DNA of 64,000 bases from Tillandsia leiboldiana (GCA_029204045.2 JAQNDB010000269.1:1-64000), one strand, 5' to 3'. Positions 1 to 11,318 are shown, counted from the first letter of the stretch. Numbers and translations are program-made. Notes: generated by a model from the sequence alone, not told the origin.

Positions 1-617
1 TATAAGCAAATGTAGTGGCGGATGCTCTAAGTCGCAAATCGGTGGAGAACTTAGCTATGATGATCACGTCCCAACAACCATTACCTCAAGATGTGAGACT
101 GTTGGAGTTGGAGGTTGTAGCACCCGAGACACTCATAAGATTGATAACCATGGTGTTGCAACCAACCCTTATGGAAAGGTTAAGATGAACAAGTCTCAAG
201 ATCCTAGTTTGGAAAAGATTCGGGGTTACTATTGTGGATGGCCGAGCGGTGAGTTTCATGTGGATGATCACGACGTACTTCGTTTTCGAAGTCGACTTTA
301 TGTACGGCGGATTTGGAGATCAAAGAAGAGATCCTGAAGGAAGCACACCGAGCACTTATTCTATTCACCCGGGTGGCACCAAAATGTGTAAGGACTTAAG
401 GTTGCTTTATTGGTCACCCGACATGAAGAAAGATGTTGAAAAATTTGTGGCGCAATGCTTGACATGTCAATAAGTGAAGGCCGAAGCCACCGACTTCCGA
501 CAGGCAAGTTGCAGAGTTTAACCATTCCAGTGTGAATGAGAGAGGATCACATGGATTTTGTTGTTGGATTGCCCGCTCTCAGGTGGGCAGATGCTATTTG
601 GGTGATCGTGGATAGTT

Positions 618-666
618 AACCAAATCTGCTCTTTTTATCCCTAACCAAATCTGCTCTTTTATCCCT
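618..666. repeat. Short tandem duplication, about 24 bp x2, inside R1 pol
   Basis: The block AACCAAATCTGCTC plus a T-run and ATCCCT occurs at 618-642 and again at 643-666. The copies differ by one T in the homopolymer. It duplicates part of the integrase core motif encoding the 'LTKSA' residues. Confidence 0.8.
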
Positions 667-1154
667 ATCCACACTACTTGGTCAAAGAGAAGGTTGCACA
701 AATTTACCTTGATAAGATTGTGCGATTGCACGGAGTGCCTTTCTATAGTTTCTGATCGAGAATCCGAGGTTCGCATCTCATTTTGGAGGAGCCTTCACGA
801 GGGCCCCAGGCACGCAGTTGGATTTTAGTACAGCTTTCCACCTGTAGGGGATGGGCAGTTGAGCGCACCATACAGATCTTGGAGGACTGCTCAGAGCATG
901 TGTTTTGGATTATCAGAGTGGTTGGCATCAACATCTACCGATGGCCGAGTTTGCTTATAACAATAGTTATCAAGCAAGTATCCAAGTGGCGCCATTCGAG
1001 GCTCTTTATGGAAGAAAGTGCCGATCACCACTTCATTGGAGAGAGGTGGGAGAACGATTGATTTTAGGCCGATGTACTTCAAGAGGCCAAAGACAAGGTT
1101 CGACTAGAGCGAAAACGTTTGATTTCAGCTCAGGTCGACAAAAGAGTTTATGCG

Positions 1155-1420
1155 GATAAGCATCGACGCGATTTGGAATTTCAAAGTTGGAGACCATGGC
1201 TTCCTAAAGGTATCGCGACTAGAGGAGTCAAGAGATTTGGCATCCGGGGGAAGCTAAGTCCCCGATTTATTGGACCTTTTTGAGATGGATAAGCGTCGGG
1301 CGCGATTGGAATTTCAAGTTGGAGACCATGTCATCCTAAAGTATCGCGACTAAGGAGTCAAGAGATTTGCATCCGGGGAAGCTAAGTCCCGATTTATTGG
1401 ACCTTTTGAGATTTTGGAGC
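1155..1420. repeat. 133-bp tandem duplication in R1 integrase C-terminus
   Basis: 1155-1287 and 1288-1420 are near copies, both starting GATAAGC and ending in the TTATTGGACC motif. Differences are mostly single-base indels in homopolymers. No other gypsy copy in the window has this duplication. Confidence 0.85.
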
Positions 1421-1751
1421 GTATCGGACCGGTGGCGTATCGACTTGCTCTACCGCCTAACCTACAGGAGTGCACATGTGTTTCATGTTTCGACGCTCCG
1501 GAAGTATGTTTTTGATCTATTCTCATGTGGTGGACTTCACCCCGTTGGAACTACACGAGACTTGAGTTTGAGGAGCAATCGTGGAGATTTTGGCTCGTGA
1601 GGTGAAGAAACTTCGGAATCGCGAGGATACCATATGTGAAAGTACTTTGGAGCAATCACGGGATCGCGAGGCTACTTGGGAGCTGGAGAGCGCGCTTCAG
1701 GAGCGTTTCCCTCATCTCTTTCAGCGGAGACTTGAGATACTTGACTTCTAG

Positions 1752-1786
1752 TTTCACGGACGAAACTCCTTTTTAGGATGGGTGAA
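1752..1786 (+). promoter_or_regulatory. Polypurine tract region and pre-PPT hairpin, R1
   Basis: TTTCACGGACGAAA at 1752-1765 is followed by a degenerate purine-rich run directly before the LTR's TG. The equivalent sites of A, B, C and E are better preserved. In a gypsy element this is where plus-strand DNA synthesis is primed. Confidence 0.7.
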
Positions 1787-1970
1787 TGTAGTACACTGAA
1801 CTTTAGCAAATGCGAAGTTCTAGTCTGTGAAGGGTTGAATGATACCCTTTGGATGTTTTAGTAAGCTTCGGAAGGTTTTAGAAGGTTTTCGGAGAGTTTG
1901 GGCGCAAATCGGAAATTTTCGAAAAATTTGAAAATTTGAGATTTTTGGCTTCGGGGTTCGGACCGTCTGG

Positions 1971-2045
1971 GGACAGTCGGACTGTCCGAGCGAATTTGGG
2001 AATTCCACCTTCGGGGTCCAGATCGTTTTGGGTCAGTCCGGACTG
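1971..2045. repeat. Two CpG palindromes in R1 LTR
   Basis: GGACAGTCGGACTGTCC at 1971-1987 has perfect 8-bp arms around one G. CAGTCCGGACTG at 2034-2045 is a perfect 12-bp palindrome. Each follows a CTTCGGGGT phrase, so they sit in a diverged repeat of about 62 bp. Confidence 0.8.
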
Positions 2046-2174
2046 TTTTGGTCTGGACAGCCCAATAAGAATGTAATTACATTCTTGTAGGGGCTTTTGG
2101 ATTTTGTTATTTAGGGTTTTTAACCCTTTTATCCTCTCTTTTCCTCTCATTTGGAGAGTGCAAGAGAGGGTGTT

Positions 2175-2192
2175 AGAGAGAGAGAGAGAGAG
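2175..2192. repeat. (AG)9 microsatellite
   Basis: Uninterrupted AG dinucleotides inside the R1 LTR. Confidence 0.95.
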
Positions 2193-2330
2193 GGAGAGCT
2201 CTTCTTGGATTTCCTTCTCCAACACATCTCTCTACTTGGTTCTTCTTAAACCTTCCCTTCTCTACCATTGGAGCTTGCTACAAGAGCTTGAAGGAAGGGA
2301 AGGGCTTGAAGAAGAAGGAAGTTTTGAAGC

Positions 2331-3173
2331 CCTAATTCCTATCCTTTACACTTCAAGGTGGGATTTGAGCTTAAAGAGATTTGGAACACTTCTTCCCTTT
2401 TCTTTTGGAATTTTGTAGGAAACCTAGTTTTTGGAAAACTAGGGTTTATTTGGGCCTTTTTGATTTCTAGCTTTTGGGTGAAATGATGGGTGTAGAACAT
2501 TCTTGTAGGTTGGTTTTGAAACTTTTCTTGTTTTGGATTTCAGATTTAGCAAGATTTCTCAACTTAATGGTTTTTCACCTATTTTCCTTATAATTTTTAA
2601 GAAATTTCGTGATTGAATTTTTGTGATGTTTTAACCCTTTGAAAACTTCTCTTAGGGCATAAGAGGAAGTGTGGGCATCTTGGTTGGATCCTTCACAAGG
2701 AGTTGGCAACTATCGGTGGGTTTGACCTCACTGAAATGGGGTGAACTCCCCCTAATTCCTATCCTTTACACTTCAAGGTGGGATTGAGCTTAAAAGAGAA
2801 TTGGAACACTTCTTTTCCCTTTCTTTTGGGATTTTTGTAGGAAAATCTAGTTTTTGAAAAACTAGGGTTTATTGGGCCTTTTTGATTTCTAGCTTTTGGG
2901 GTGGAATTGATGGGTGTAGAATACTCTTGTAGGTTGGTTTTGAAGCTTTCTTATTGGATTTCAAGATTTAGCAAAGATTTCTCAACCTAAGGTATTTTTC
3001 ACCTATTTTCTTATAATTTTTAAGAAATTTCTGATTGAATTTTTGTGGATGTTTTTAACCCTTTTGGAACTTCTCTATGGCAAAGAGGAAGTGGGCATCT
3101 TGGTTGGGATCCTTCACAAGATTTGGCAACTATCCGGTGGGGTTTGAACCTTACCGAAATGGGTGAACTCTCC
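2331..3173. repeat. About 420-bp tandem duplication in R1 LTR
   Basis: 2331-2749 and 2750-3173 are near copies, both opening CCCTAATTCCTATCCTTTAC and both ending in a GGGTGAACTC-type phrase. Differences are largely one-base homopolymer indels rather than substitutions. That pattern suggests either a very recent duplication or an assembly artefact. Confidence 0.9.
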
Positions 3174-4000
3174 CTATGTCTAGATAGACTTTTAGGAATC
3201 ATTGTTATATTAAATATGTATCGTTTGATTTATCATGATTTATGATCCGCCAGTTGAACCCCTTCATGTGTAGAAATTTCATTACTCTATGTAATAGAGT
3301 AAACATTGTAGGTGCATGGGCACATTAAGTGGGGATTTGATAGAAATTTTCGTGAACTTAAGCTTTTGGATATGAATAGAATAACTATACATGTTATAGA
3401 ATTATTGGGACAGTATTGCTTATGATCATGTATAAATGGACATTATGATATTAATGTCATCTAGTGTAGTGAGATACAAGTAGAAAACTTCTAAACTTGT
3501 ACAATCAAGATGAATAGTTAGATTCCATGTTGAGATATGATGACAACTTGTAAATGCTTTACTCTTTCATTATGCAAGATAATGCTAATATTGTATATGA
3601 AACATTGACACTTGAGATACTAGACCCCAACCTAATGGTCGATGATGACGATTCCGTGTTTTAGACACTGATTGTAGTGGCCATGGTTCCCATGCAACGT
3701 TCTTCGATGAATCCACTTTAGAGCACCTAGTGTTGGTGCATCTTGGCCCTGGTGCATCAATGGGATGCCACAATGGACCCAATTGGTGATATTATTAACT
3801 GTGTTGGCCTTCGGCTTGGGTTGCCGAAATTTCGGAAAAGAATTAGGCCAAACAGAGGTCGGAAATGGATCAGCACGGAAAAACGCTTGGAAACGGCTAT
3901 TTGCTTGTTGGATTCTGAGTCCGGATGCCCAAAAACGGACTCCCGGAAGTTTTCAAGTGGTTTTGGTGCATGGGAGGGGCCGTAGACCCGCCGGCATGCC

Positions 4001-4507
4001 CACGTGGCGGCCTATCATTGGCCGGTTTATGGAGCGCGGTCAACAGAAGCAGCGCGGCGGGGTGCACAGACCCGGCGCTAGGGACACGTGGCACCGCCTG
4101 ATTGGCGGGCGCAAGGCGCGCGGTCTACCGGGTGTGAGTGCGGGGGTGCATGGACCAAGGCTGGGGCACGTGGCAGCCTCCGGTTGGTCGGTGCACGCGG
4201 CGCGGTCCACGGAATTCCCGAAGTGGAATGCGTGGACCGGGTGTAGGGGACACGTGTCGCTTTCTGATTCGCGGGCGCACCGTGCGCGGTGCACGGGGCC
4301 TGGGCTGGCGCCTCGGGGCGCGTAGCACACGTCGTGGCCATGCCGCGCGCCCCGGCGGGGCCGCCGACCGGATGGCGGGTCAACCGGGTGGCCACGTGTC
4401 ACCGCCCTGATTGGCGGGCGCAACCGCCTTCCTGTGCGGGGGACGGGCCTACGTGGCAGCCTGGGAGTGGCCCGAACAGCTGTTTGCTGTTCGGCGGGCC
4501 ACGTGGC
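4001..4507 (+). promoter_or_regulatory. Seven G-box/ABRE-like sites in modular U3 of A
   Basis: ACGTG cores occur at 4001, 4085, 4167, 4251, 4393, 4450 and 4500. Six are CACGTGGC or CACGTGTC; the one at 4450 is TACGTGGC. The first four are spaced 82-84 bp. Several modules add an inverted CCAAT box (ATTGG, at about 4015, 4100 and 4410) and a GCGCGGTCCAC or GCGCGGTCTAC phrase. Such motifs are known binding sites for plant bZIP/bHLH and NF-Y factors. That they drive this LTR is inference. Confidence 0.75.
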
Positions 4508-4638
4508 GGCACCAGGTGAATTCGGCGTGAACAGTGTTGGCCGGCCCAACACTGTAGCCGCCCGAATGTACCGGGCGCCCGAAAGTTTGGGCCCAAAAGC
4601 CCAATGACTTGTTTTTTTTGGCTTTTTCCGGGTGAGGC

Positions 4639-4648
4639 CTATAAATAG
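4639..4648 (+). promoter_or_regulatory. TATA box of A 5' LTR
   Basis: CTATAAATAG sits at the downstream edge of the GC-rich U3, the expected place for the retrotransposon promoter. Element B's LTR has the same decamer. Confidence 0.8.
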
Positions 4649-6757
4649 GCCTCTTGGGCCTCGCCTTGGAGCTTTTCCCCGAGGGTTTCTCCACTTGTGT
4701 TCTTCACCAAAGTTGTTTCTCCTCCCTCTTGTGCATCTTTTGGTGGAAGGTCAGGATTTTTGGAGGCCGCGACGACGGGCGACTTCTGCATCGGGGTGCG
4801 GAGCGACGATTACTGTTGGAGTCCCTTTTCCGTCGCAGTTTAGTCTGGGAGGTCTACCGGCTAGCCCCAATGTTATTTTGGACGATTTCTTGCGGTGACG
4901 GTTTCGTAAGAGGTAAATCTACATTTTCCGTGTTGGGCACTTTTTCTGGATCCGAGCTTTTCTTGGGGTTCTGGGTACATTTTTAACCCCCTTTGCGACT
5001 GGTGGTTGATTTGGACAGCACCTTCTTGTCGGATTTTTATCTCCTCATCCGACATCGGAATTCGACGTTTTCAGGACTCTATAGACATCTAATCTTCGCG
5101 AGGATCGCCGTCAAATTTTTAATGGAATTTTTGGAGGAAGGTTTTTCAGGTGAAAATTTCGTGTTAATGGGACTGTTCACCACAGATTTTGGGAATGTGG
5201 AATTTTTGTGGATTAAAGTGTAATTTGGTGTATGTTTGTACCCAGGAGGTTGTGAGCACTTCTACCGTGTTGTTGCTTGGTGGGATTTGTGATTTGACTA
5301 TTTTGGGCTTTCTCAGCTGTACGATTCCGGGCAGTTAGCACTTTCTGGTGGGTGACCTTGCTTCCAAGAACTCTGGACTGTGTACTAATTCTATGTGTGT
5401 AGGATCATGCATGTTAGAAATTAGAGTAATAGCATGTGTAAAACTGTATGTTGTATCTTGTATATCAGTTGTTGAATCTTTTGATTCCTACTTTATGTTA
5501 AGTAGTGAAATCTTGGAACTTGACCTAGCACCCCTGTCATATGTATCATGTTCAGCCAGTCTGTAGAAACTCCAACTTGGGCTAGGTTTTTATTGCTCTA
5601 GACATTCCACATCACGATACTTCATTTCACTATGGACTTAGCTTTTCCTCGCCCGAGTTGTGGGCCGAGAGGTCGGGTGGTTGTGGGATGCATTTGCACT
5701 CGTGTCTGGGGACCGAGTGGAGTTGATAGCAGTCTGTAGATCTGATTTCTTTGGGAGAGTGATAGTGATGGTAGATCTGGGTTCTTGGAAACTGTCAGAG
5801 TGACAGTGAGTCTCAGTTGTGTAGATTCCAGCCAGTGAGTGAGTCAGTGATTTGTTGGTTAGCCGATCTTGTTGATCGAGGATTTGGATCATAGCCTGCA
5901 TGAGCCACATTTGAGCTTTACAGAGATACTTTACAGAGATACTTGTTATGGGTTATTTTGACTCTAGCGGGTCGCTCCCCTCGAGTGCCACTCCGGAGTA
6001 GGCGAGACCGGGTTGTTTTACCGGCGTGAGTTTGAGATGTTCTTTCGCGACTTGTTGTTGCATTGTCCATCTGGCTATGCTTTTGTTGGCAGCCATGGGC
6101 GTCCTACGTAAGTCCGCTCCTCCGGGACGTAACGGCAGTAGGTTGGCGCAGGTTTGACTAGACCCGATGAGGCAGTTAGTTTAGATTGGGTGATCAGGGA
6201 GGAGAGTTAGTTGTGGCATCATGTCTTTCTGTTCCACTTTGAGCATCTAGTTAGAGGCATAGTAGCTGTAGAGTTACTTTTCCCAGCTTTCCATACAGCA
6301 CTGCATATGTTACTTTTTGCCTCTGGTAGACTTAGTGGGCAGACCGTCGGGCTTGTTGGCGGCACCCACTGAGAACTACTGTGGGATGTAGTTCTCACAC
6401 CCGTCGTGGTGTCTTCTCCCCAGGGACTTCTGCTCCGGTTCCTGCAGCTCCTGTTGCTGATCCAGCTCCTTCGGACCGAGGTAAGGGAGTCGCGAGATAG
6501 TTCCCTTCCTGTCATCTTCAGTGTGTGAGTAGATGTACCCCTGTACTATTTTGGTGTGTGCTATGTCGAGTGACTTTGTAGTGAGGTTTTGAGTTGTACC
6601 TTTCTTTCCTGCTTTTCAGAGAGACTCTTGTGTTCTAGTGAGGTTGGTCTGTATATTTGTGAGTTGTAGTTTTATTTTATGTATTTTATTCCAGCTTTTT
6701 CTCTTTCAGCTCTGATATCTGCTAGTGTAGATGTTTCTTTGCAGGTTAGTCTCTACG

Positions 6758-6781
6758 CCTATACGGGGCTTCCCGTATGGG
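6758..6781 (+). other. U5 hairpin near A LTR end
   Basis: CCTATACGGG pairs with CCCGTATGGG across a GCTT loop, giving ten pairs with one G-U. B and E have a different stem (CCTATGC/GCATAGG) at the same place, 50-75 nt before the LTR end. Confidence 0.7.
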
Positions 6782-6840
6782 CGGCGGATCTGTTGGCGAG
6801 CCGGGCCGCAGTATCGCCCCCGGGGCGTGACAGATTAGAG

Positions 6841-6858
6841 TGGTATCAGAGACTAGGA
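6841..6858 (+). promoter_or_regulatory. Primer binding site of A (initiator tRNA-Met)
   Basis: TGGTATCAGAG follows the LTR end after an 8-base spacer (GATTAGAG). It is complementary to the 3' end of plant initiator tRNA-Met, the usual primer for minus-strand synthesis in these elements. The untranslated leader continues to the gag start at 7131 with no other feature recognised. Confidence 0.9.
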
Positions 6859-7130
6859 TGTAGGTCTTGGAGGACTTAGGAACCCTAGGCTTGTGGTTGG
6901 ACCCTAGGATGACTCGCGTGAGAGCCGTGATTTTAGCGAGAGTCCTGATTGGATTTCTAACTCTCCCGAGCGGTTCGGGATGAGTGATTGACATGTCTTC
7001 CTTCGGTGGCAACTATGTTGGCTGCAGACAACATAGTACTTCTGGAAGGGGGACATGCCTTCTGACTTTCGCTAGATTGGGTCGAGAGATGATTTGGGTT
7101 TTGACTGTTTGCCTTGTCCCTCAGGTGGGG

Positions 7131-8471
7131 ATGCCTCCTCGACGCTCGATGGTGACGCGTTCGCAGCCTTCGTCCTCTGAGCCCGAGCAGGAGGACTCGG
7201 GGCAGGGACAGTAGAGCGAGGTTCTGGAGCTCCGTGCCCAGATGGCACAGTTGGCTGAGGCGTCTCGACGCCAGGAGGAGGCTGTGAGTCGGTTGACGCT
7301 CTTGTTGGAGCAGAGAGCGCAGCCGGCGGTAGCACCCCCTGAGAGTTCACCGGTGCCTTCTTCCCCTGTTGTGGCACCCTCGGTTGTGCAGCCTGCACCA
7401 GCAGTTCCGGCTGAGCCAGTTTCCAGTAGGCCACCGTCTAGGACGACGGGATCTTTGACTTTGGCAGAGCAGCGGGTGATGGTGGATCTTTTGATGAGGT
7501 TTCGCAAGTTTGATCCACCCCGCTTTTCGGGTATGAGTGCTGAGCCGTGGGCGGCTGAGTCGTGGGTTACGGCCATGGAGCGCCATTTCGAGAGCCTTTT
7601 TATTGATGAGAGGTTTCGAGTTCTGTTGCCTACTCATTTTCTGGAGAGCAACGCCGAGGCATGGTGGCGGCGTGTACGACCCGCAGGTCCGCCTGGGACC
7701 CAGTTTATCTCATGGGCAGAGTTTCGCGGTATGCTTTTTGGGGCCTTCTTTCCTGAGAGTGTTCGACAGAGTTTGGAGGAGCAGCTGAGGAATCTCCGCC
7801 AGGGAGATAGGCCCGTACACGTGTACATAGCCGATTTCAATCGGCTGTTAGCTTGTATGCCCCACGTGGCCAGAGATGAGACCCACCGGATCTACATGTT
7901 CGAGAGAGGGTTGCGTCGGGACATTTATCAGTTGGTCCACTCCCGCAGATTACAGACTTTGGAGGCCTCGATGGAGCAGGCACTTTATGTGGAGAGTGGT
8001 GAGGTCGTGATGGCAGAGGTGGCTCCAGCCCCCGTAGTGACTCCTAGGGCAAAGCGCCCGGCGCTGTTTGAGGAGGGGCAGTCGAGTAGACAGGGACCCC
8101 CGAGACCTCCCCGTTTCCACTCTCAGGGACGGGGGTATCAGGGGCGGCAGAGATCTGGGGCATCTCGTCAGTTCCAGCAGTAGCAGCAGCGTCGACCACC
8201 TCGACAGCAGCAGTCTTCGCAGCAGCAGCAGACTTCGCGGCAGCCGCGCCCTGATCGTTGTGTCATTTGTGGAGGACCGCACCCACCGACCCTGTGCCCG
8301 CAGAGTCAGGGCCGCTGCTTCCGTTGCGGGCAGACCGGTCACTTCGCGAGGGCGTGCCCCAGGGCAGGTTATCCAGCTCCTTCTTCTGTTTCAGCATCCT
8401 TTGTTCCTCGTCAGTCAGCAGGACCTTCGGCGGCCTCCGGTAGGCCAGATTTTGCTTCATCGTCCTCGTGA
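7131..8471 (+). pseudogene. gag: Gag of element A, three nonsense codons
   Basis: The frame opens at ATG 7131 (MPPRRSMVTRSQ). It has a stop at 7212 and an intact run 7242-8183 (313 codons) holding a coiled-coil-like start and the retrotransposon Gag core (FDPPRFSGMSAEPWAAESWV; LLPTHFLESNAEAWW). A second stop is at 8181. A CCHC zinc knuckle (CFRCGQTGHFARAC) lies near 8320-8360, and a third stop is at 8469. Gag forms the virus-like particle and binds RNA through the knuckle. The stops are TAG, TAG and TGA, each one C-to-T change from CAG, CAG or CGA. No frameshift separates gag from pol, so they are one reading frame as is usual in this lineage. Confidence 0.9.
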
Positions 8472-11318
8472 CAGCCAGAGCGACATCCCCCGGCGCCGAG
8501 CGGTCGAGTCTATGCCGCTCAGGAAGAGGATGCTACGGCAGCAGAGCGTGTCGTCGCAGGTATTATTTCGATTTCAGCAGTTCGTTCTCGTACTCTCTTT
8601 GATACCGGTGCATCGCATTTTTTTATCAGTAGAGCATTTGCATCCCTACATGGTTTAGAGGTAGTTTCTTTATCGCATGCATTAGAGGTTCAGATACCAG
8701 ATCATGTCTTGCATGTCGAGGAGTATTGTAGGGATTGCCCTGTGCAGTTGGGATCCTGGATTTTGCCGGCAGACTTGCTTGTCTTGCGGCAGCTCCAGGA
8801 TTTCGACGTCGTGCTCGGTATGAATTGGTTGTCGAGGTACTATGCTACTATAGACTGCAGAGAGAGGACGGTGACCCTCCGCGAGCCTGGACAGGAGGAG
8901 TTTGTTTTCAGAGGCTGCCAGAGCACCTTCTTTGCGATGACTGTTTCTTCGGCGAGGGCTAGGCGGATGATGAGTAGGGGCTGCATCGCTTTCTTAGCGA
9001 CGATTGTGGAGGTGCCTACGGTGGCACTGGGACTCGAGGATATTCCTGTTGTCCGCGAGTTCCCAGATGTGCTTCCCCCTGAGTTGACGACTATGCCGCC
9101 GGAGAGGGAGGTGGAGTTTGTGATTGATGTGGTACCGGGAACCGCACCAATCTTAAAGGCGCCTTATAGGATGGCACCTGCCGAGTTGAGGGAGTTGAAG
9201 GCCCAGCTTCAGGATCTTATGGACAGGGGCTTTGTCAGGCCTAGTGTTTCTCCGTGGGGAGCGCCAGTTTTATTTGTGAAGAAGAAGGATGGGTCGCTTC
9301 GTTTGTGTGTGGATTATCGGGAGTTGAATAAAGTGACCATCCGGAACAAGTACCCCCTTCCACGGATAGATGATTTATTTGATCAGTTGCAGGGAGCCAC
9401 AGTGTTTTCGAAAATTGATCTTGAGTCAGGTTACCACCAGTTGAGGGTGAGGGCCGAGGACATCCCCAAGACAGCTTTTCGATCCCGGTATGGGCATTAT
9501 GAGTTTACGGTTATGCCGTTTGGTTTGACTAATGCCCCAGCTGCATTCATGGATTTGATGAACCGGGTATTTCAGCCGTACTTGGACCTGTTTGTGGTTG
9601 TGTTCATTGATGACATCTTGATCTACTCCCGGAGCGATGTGGATCATGAGGAGCACTTGAGGATAGTGCTGCAGCTTCTACGTGAGAAGAAGCTGTATGC
9701 CAAGCTCAAGAAGTGCGAGTTCTGGCTTCGGGAGGTTGCATTTTTGGGCCACATGGTATCAGCCGCAGGAGTGGCAGTTGACCCGACGAAGATCGACACA
9801 GTTCGGGATTGGCCGAGACCGACGACGGTTACGGAGGTCCGGAGCTTTCTGGGCTTGGCTGGCTACTACCGTCGGTTCGTAGAGGGCTTTGCGAAGCTCT
9901 CTACTCCCCTGACCTGTTTGACTAGGAAGGGGATGAGGTTTATTTGGAGTGAGCAGTGTCAGCAGAGTTTTGAGGAGCTGAAGAGGAGACTGATTTCAGC
10001 GCCAGTTCTTACACTGCCAGTGATGGGAGATGGCTACGTGATTTACAGTGACGCCTCGCACAGCAGTTTGGGTTGTGTCTTGATGCAGCATGGGAGGGTA
10101 ATTGCTTATGCTTCACGGCAATTAAAGGATTATGAGAAGAATTACCCTACTCATGATTTAGAGCTGGCAGCTGTGGTGTTTGCATTGAAGCTGTGGCGGC
10201 ATTACCTCTACGGTGAGCATTGTGAGATCTACATGGATCATAAGAGCTTAAAGTATCTGTTTACTCAAAAGGAGCTGAACCTGAGGCAACGCCGGTGGTT
10301 GGAGTTACTGAAGGATTACGATGTGAGTATCCTCTATCATCCCGGCAAGGCCAATGTGGTAGCAGATGCTTTGAGTTGGAGGTCAGTGCAGAGCTTGAGC
10401 ATGTTGGTCACACAGCAGGCCCCACTGATTGAGCAGTTGAGGCGACTCCAGATTGAGGTTGTATCCCCTGGGGTCTCTGCTAGACTGATGTCTATGGTCT
10501 TGCAGCCCACTCTGTTGGACAGGATTAGGGAGACGCAGAGTGAGGACCCCCACTTGGAGAGGATCATATCCCATATACATGCAGATCAGATAGGGGATTT
10601 TTCAGTGGATAGCTCGGGAGTACTGCGGTACAGGGACCGAGTTTGTGTGCCTTCGGATCCAGAGATCAGAGACCAGATTTTGAGAGAGGCCCATTATACA
10701 CCTTATACCATTCATCCTGGTGGTACTAAGATGTATAAGGGCCTCAAGGCACATTTTTGGTGGTCCGGAATGAAGCGGGACATTGGAAGATTTGTGGCTC
10801 ACTGTTTAACTTGCCAACAAGTGAAAGCAGAGCACCGGGTTCCTGGTGGCAAGTTACAAAGTCTTCCAATTCCCGAGTGGAAGTGGGACCACATCACCAT
10901 GGACTTTGTTACAGGGCTGCCGAGAGCGCAGAGTGGAGCCGACGCGATTTGGGTTATTGTAGATAGACTCACCAAGTCTGCACACTTCTTGCCTGTTCAG
11001 ATGACTTGGTCATTGGAGCGTCTGGCACAGTTATATTTGGACGAGATAGTGAGGCTGCACGGTGTACCGGCGTCGATTGTTTCAGATTGGGATCCGAGGT
11101 TTGTGTCACGATTCTGGAGGAGTTTACAGTCAGCTTTGGGGACCCAGCTCAGTTTCAGCACTGCTTTCCACCCACAGACTGATGGCCAGTCTGAGCGCAC
11201 TATACAGACCCTCGAGGATATGCTGAGAGCGTGCGTTATGGATTTTGGAGGGGGGTGGTACCGACACTTATCTTTGGTTGAGTTTGCGTACAACAACAGC
11301 TATCAGACGAGCATTTAG
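8472..11318 (+). pseudogene. pol: Pol of element A: protease, reverse transcriptase, RNase H, integrase
   Basis: In frame with gag. The aspartic protease active site DTGAS begins at 8601. RT has YRELNKVTI, SKIDLESGYHQL and the catalytic FIDD at about 9603-9614. RNase H has YSDASHSSLGC and DHKSLKYLF. Integrase has an HHCC finger starting at His 10692 and the DDE triad Asp 10902, Asp 11085, Glu 11193, with exactly 35 residues between the last two. The longest open run is 8709-11318. It ends at TAG 11316, where relatives have Gln or Gly. Odd residues against relatives (Trp at 10377 and 11088, Met at 10233) also look like C-to-T changes. The enzymes copy RNA to DNA and insert it into the genome. 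Confidence 0.93.

Larger units (their letters stand above)
1..1786 (+). pseudogene. Decayed Ty3/gypsy chromovirus pol 3' end (element R1)
   Basis: This is the last third of a gypsy polyprotein, cut by the window edge. In shifting frames I can read the RNase H/integrase linker (VVADALSRKSVEN, from about base 10), the integrase HHCC finger (SIHPGGTKMCKDL... ending CLTCQ near 470), a mid-core stretch (MAEFAYNNSYQASI then FEALYGRKC, about 940-1025), and the C-terminal part with FHVSTLRKYVFD (about 1480) and a chromodomain-like tail before 1740. Many one-base indels and stops break every frame, so nothing can be made from it. A 133-bp tandem duplication (1155-1420) disrupts the C-terminal part. 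The residues resemble element C more than A. Family assignment is firm; whether all indels are real is doubtful. Confidence 0.85.
1787..3672 (+). repeat. 3' LTR of element R1, interrupted by element A
   Basis: It starts TGTAGTACAC directly after the polypurine region; C's LTR starts with the similar TGTAGTGCAC. No protein of known family is encoded here. It contains two CpG-containing palindromes, an (AG)n run and a 419-bp tandem duplication. It stops where element A's 5' LTR begins at 3673. The right half is not seen in the window. No TATA box was identified with confidence. Confidence 0.75.
3673..6832 (+). repeat. 5' LTR of element A (3160 bp)
   Basis: It starts TGTAGTGGCC, the same start as the 3' copy at 12009, and ends CGGGGCGTGACA just before the primer site. 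U3 (about 3673-4665) is very GC-rich and holds G-box modules and a TATA box at 4639-4648. R/U5 then extends for more than 2 kb with no credible coding. Long GC-rich open frames here (for example 3765-4325) lack family motifs and occur on both strands. The first 150 bp match the 3' LTR less well than the rest. Confidence 0.92.

Noticed and set aside
2104..2130. Telomere-like repeat (TTTAGGGTTTTTAACCC)
   Set aside because: A single imperfect occurrence in an LTR, not an array.
3765..4410. Long GC-rich open frames in the A LTR U3 (also 12332-12967)
   Set aside because: They lie in a promoter region, exist on both strands at once, have Arg/Gly/Pro-biased composition, and match no family.
6841..6858. 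tRNA-Met gene
   Set aside because: The TGGTATCAGAG matches are primer binding sites next to LTR ends, only 12-18 bases long.
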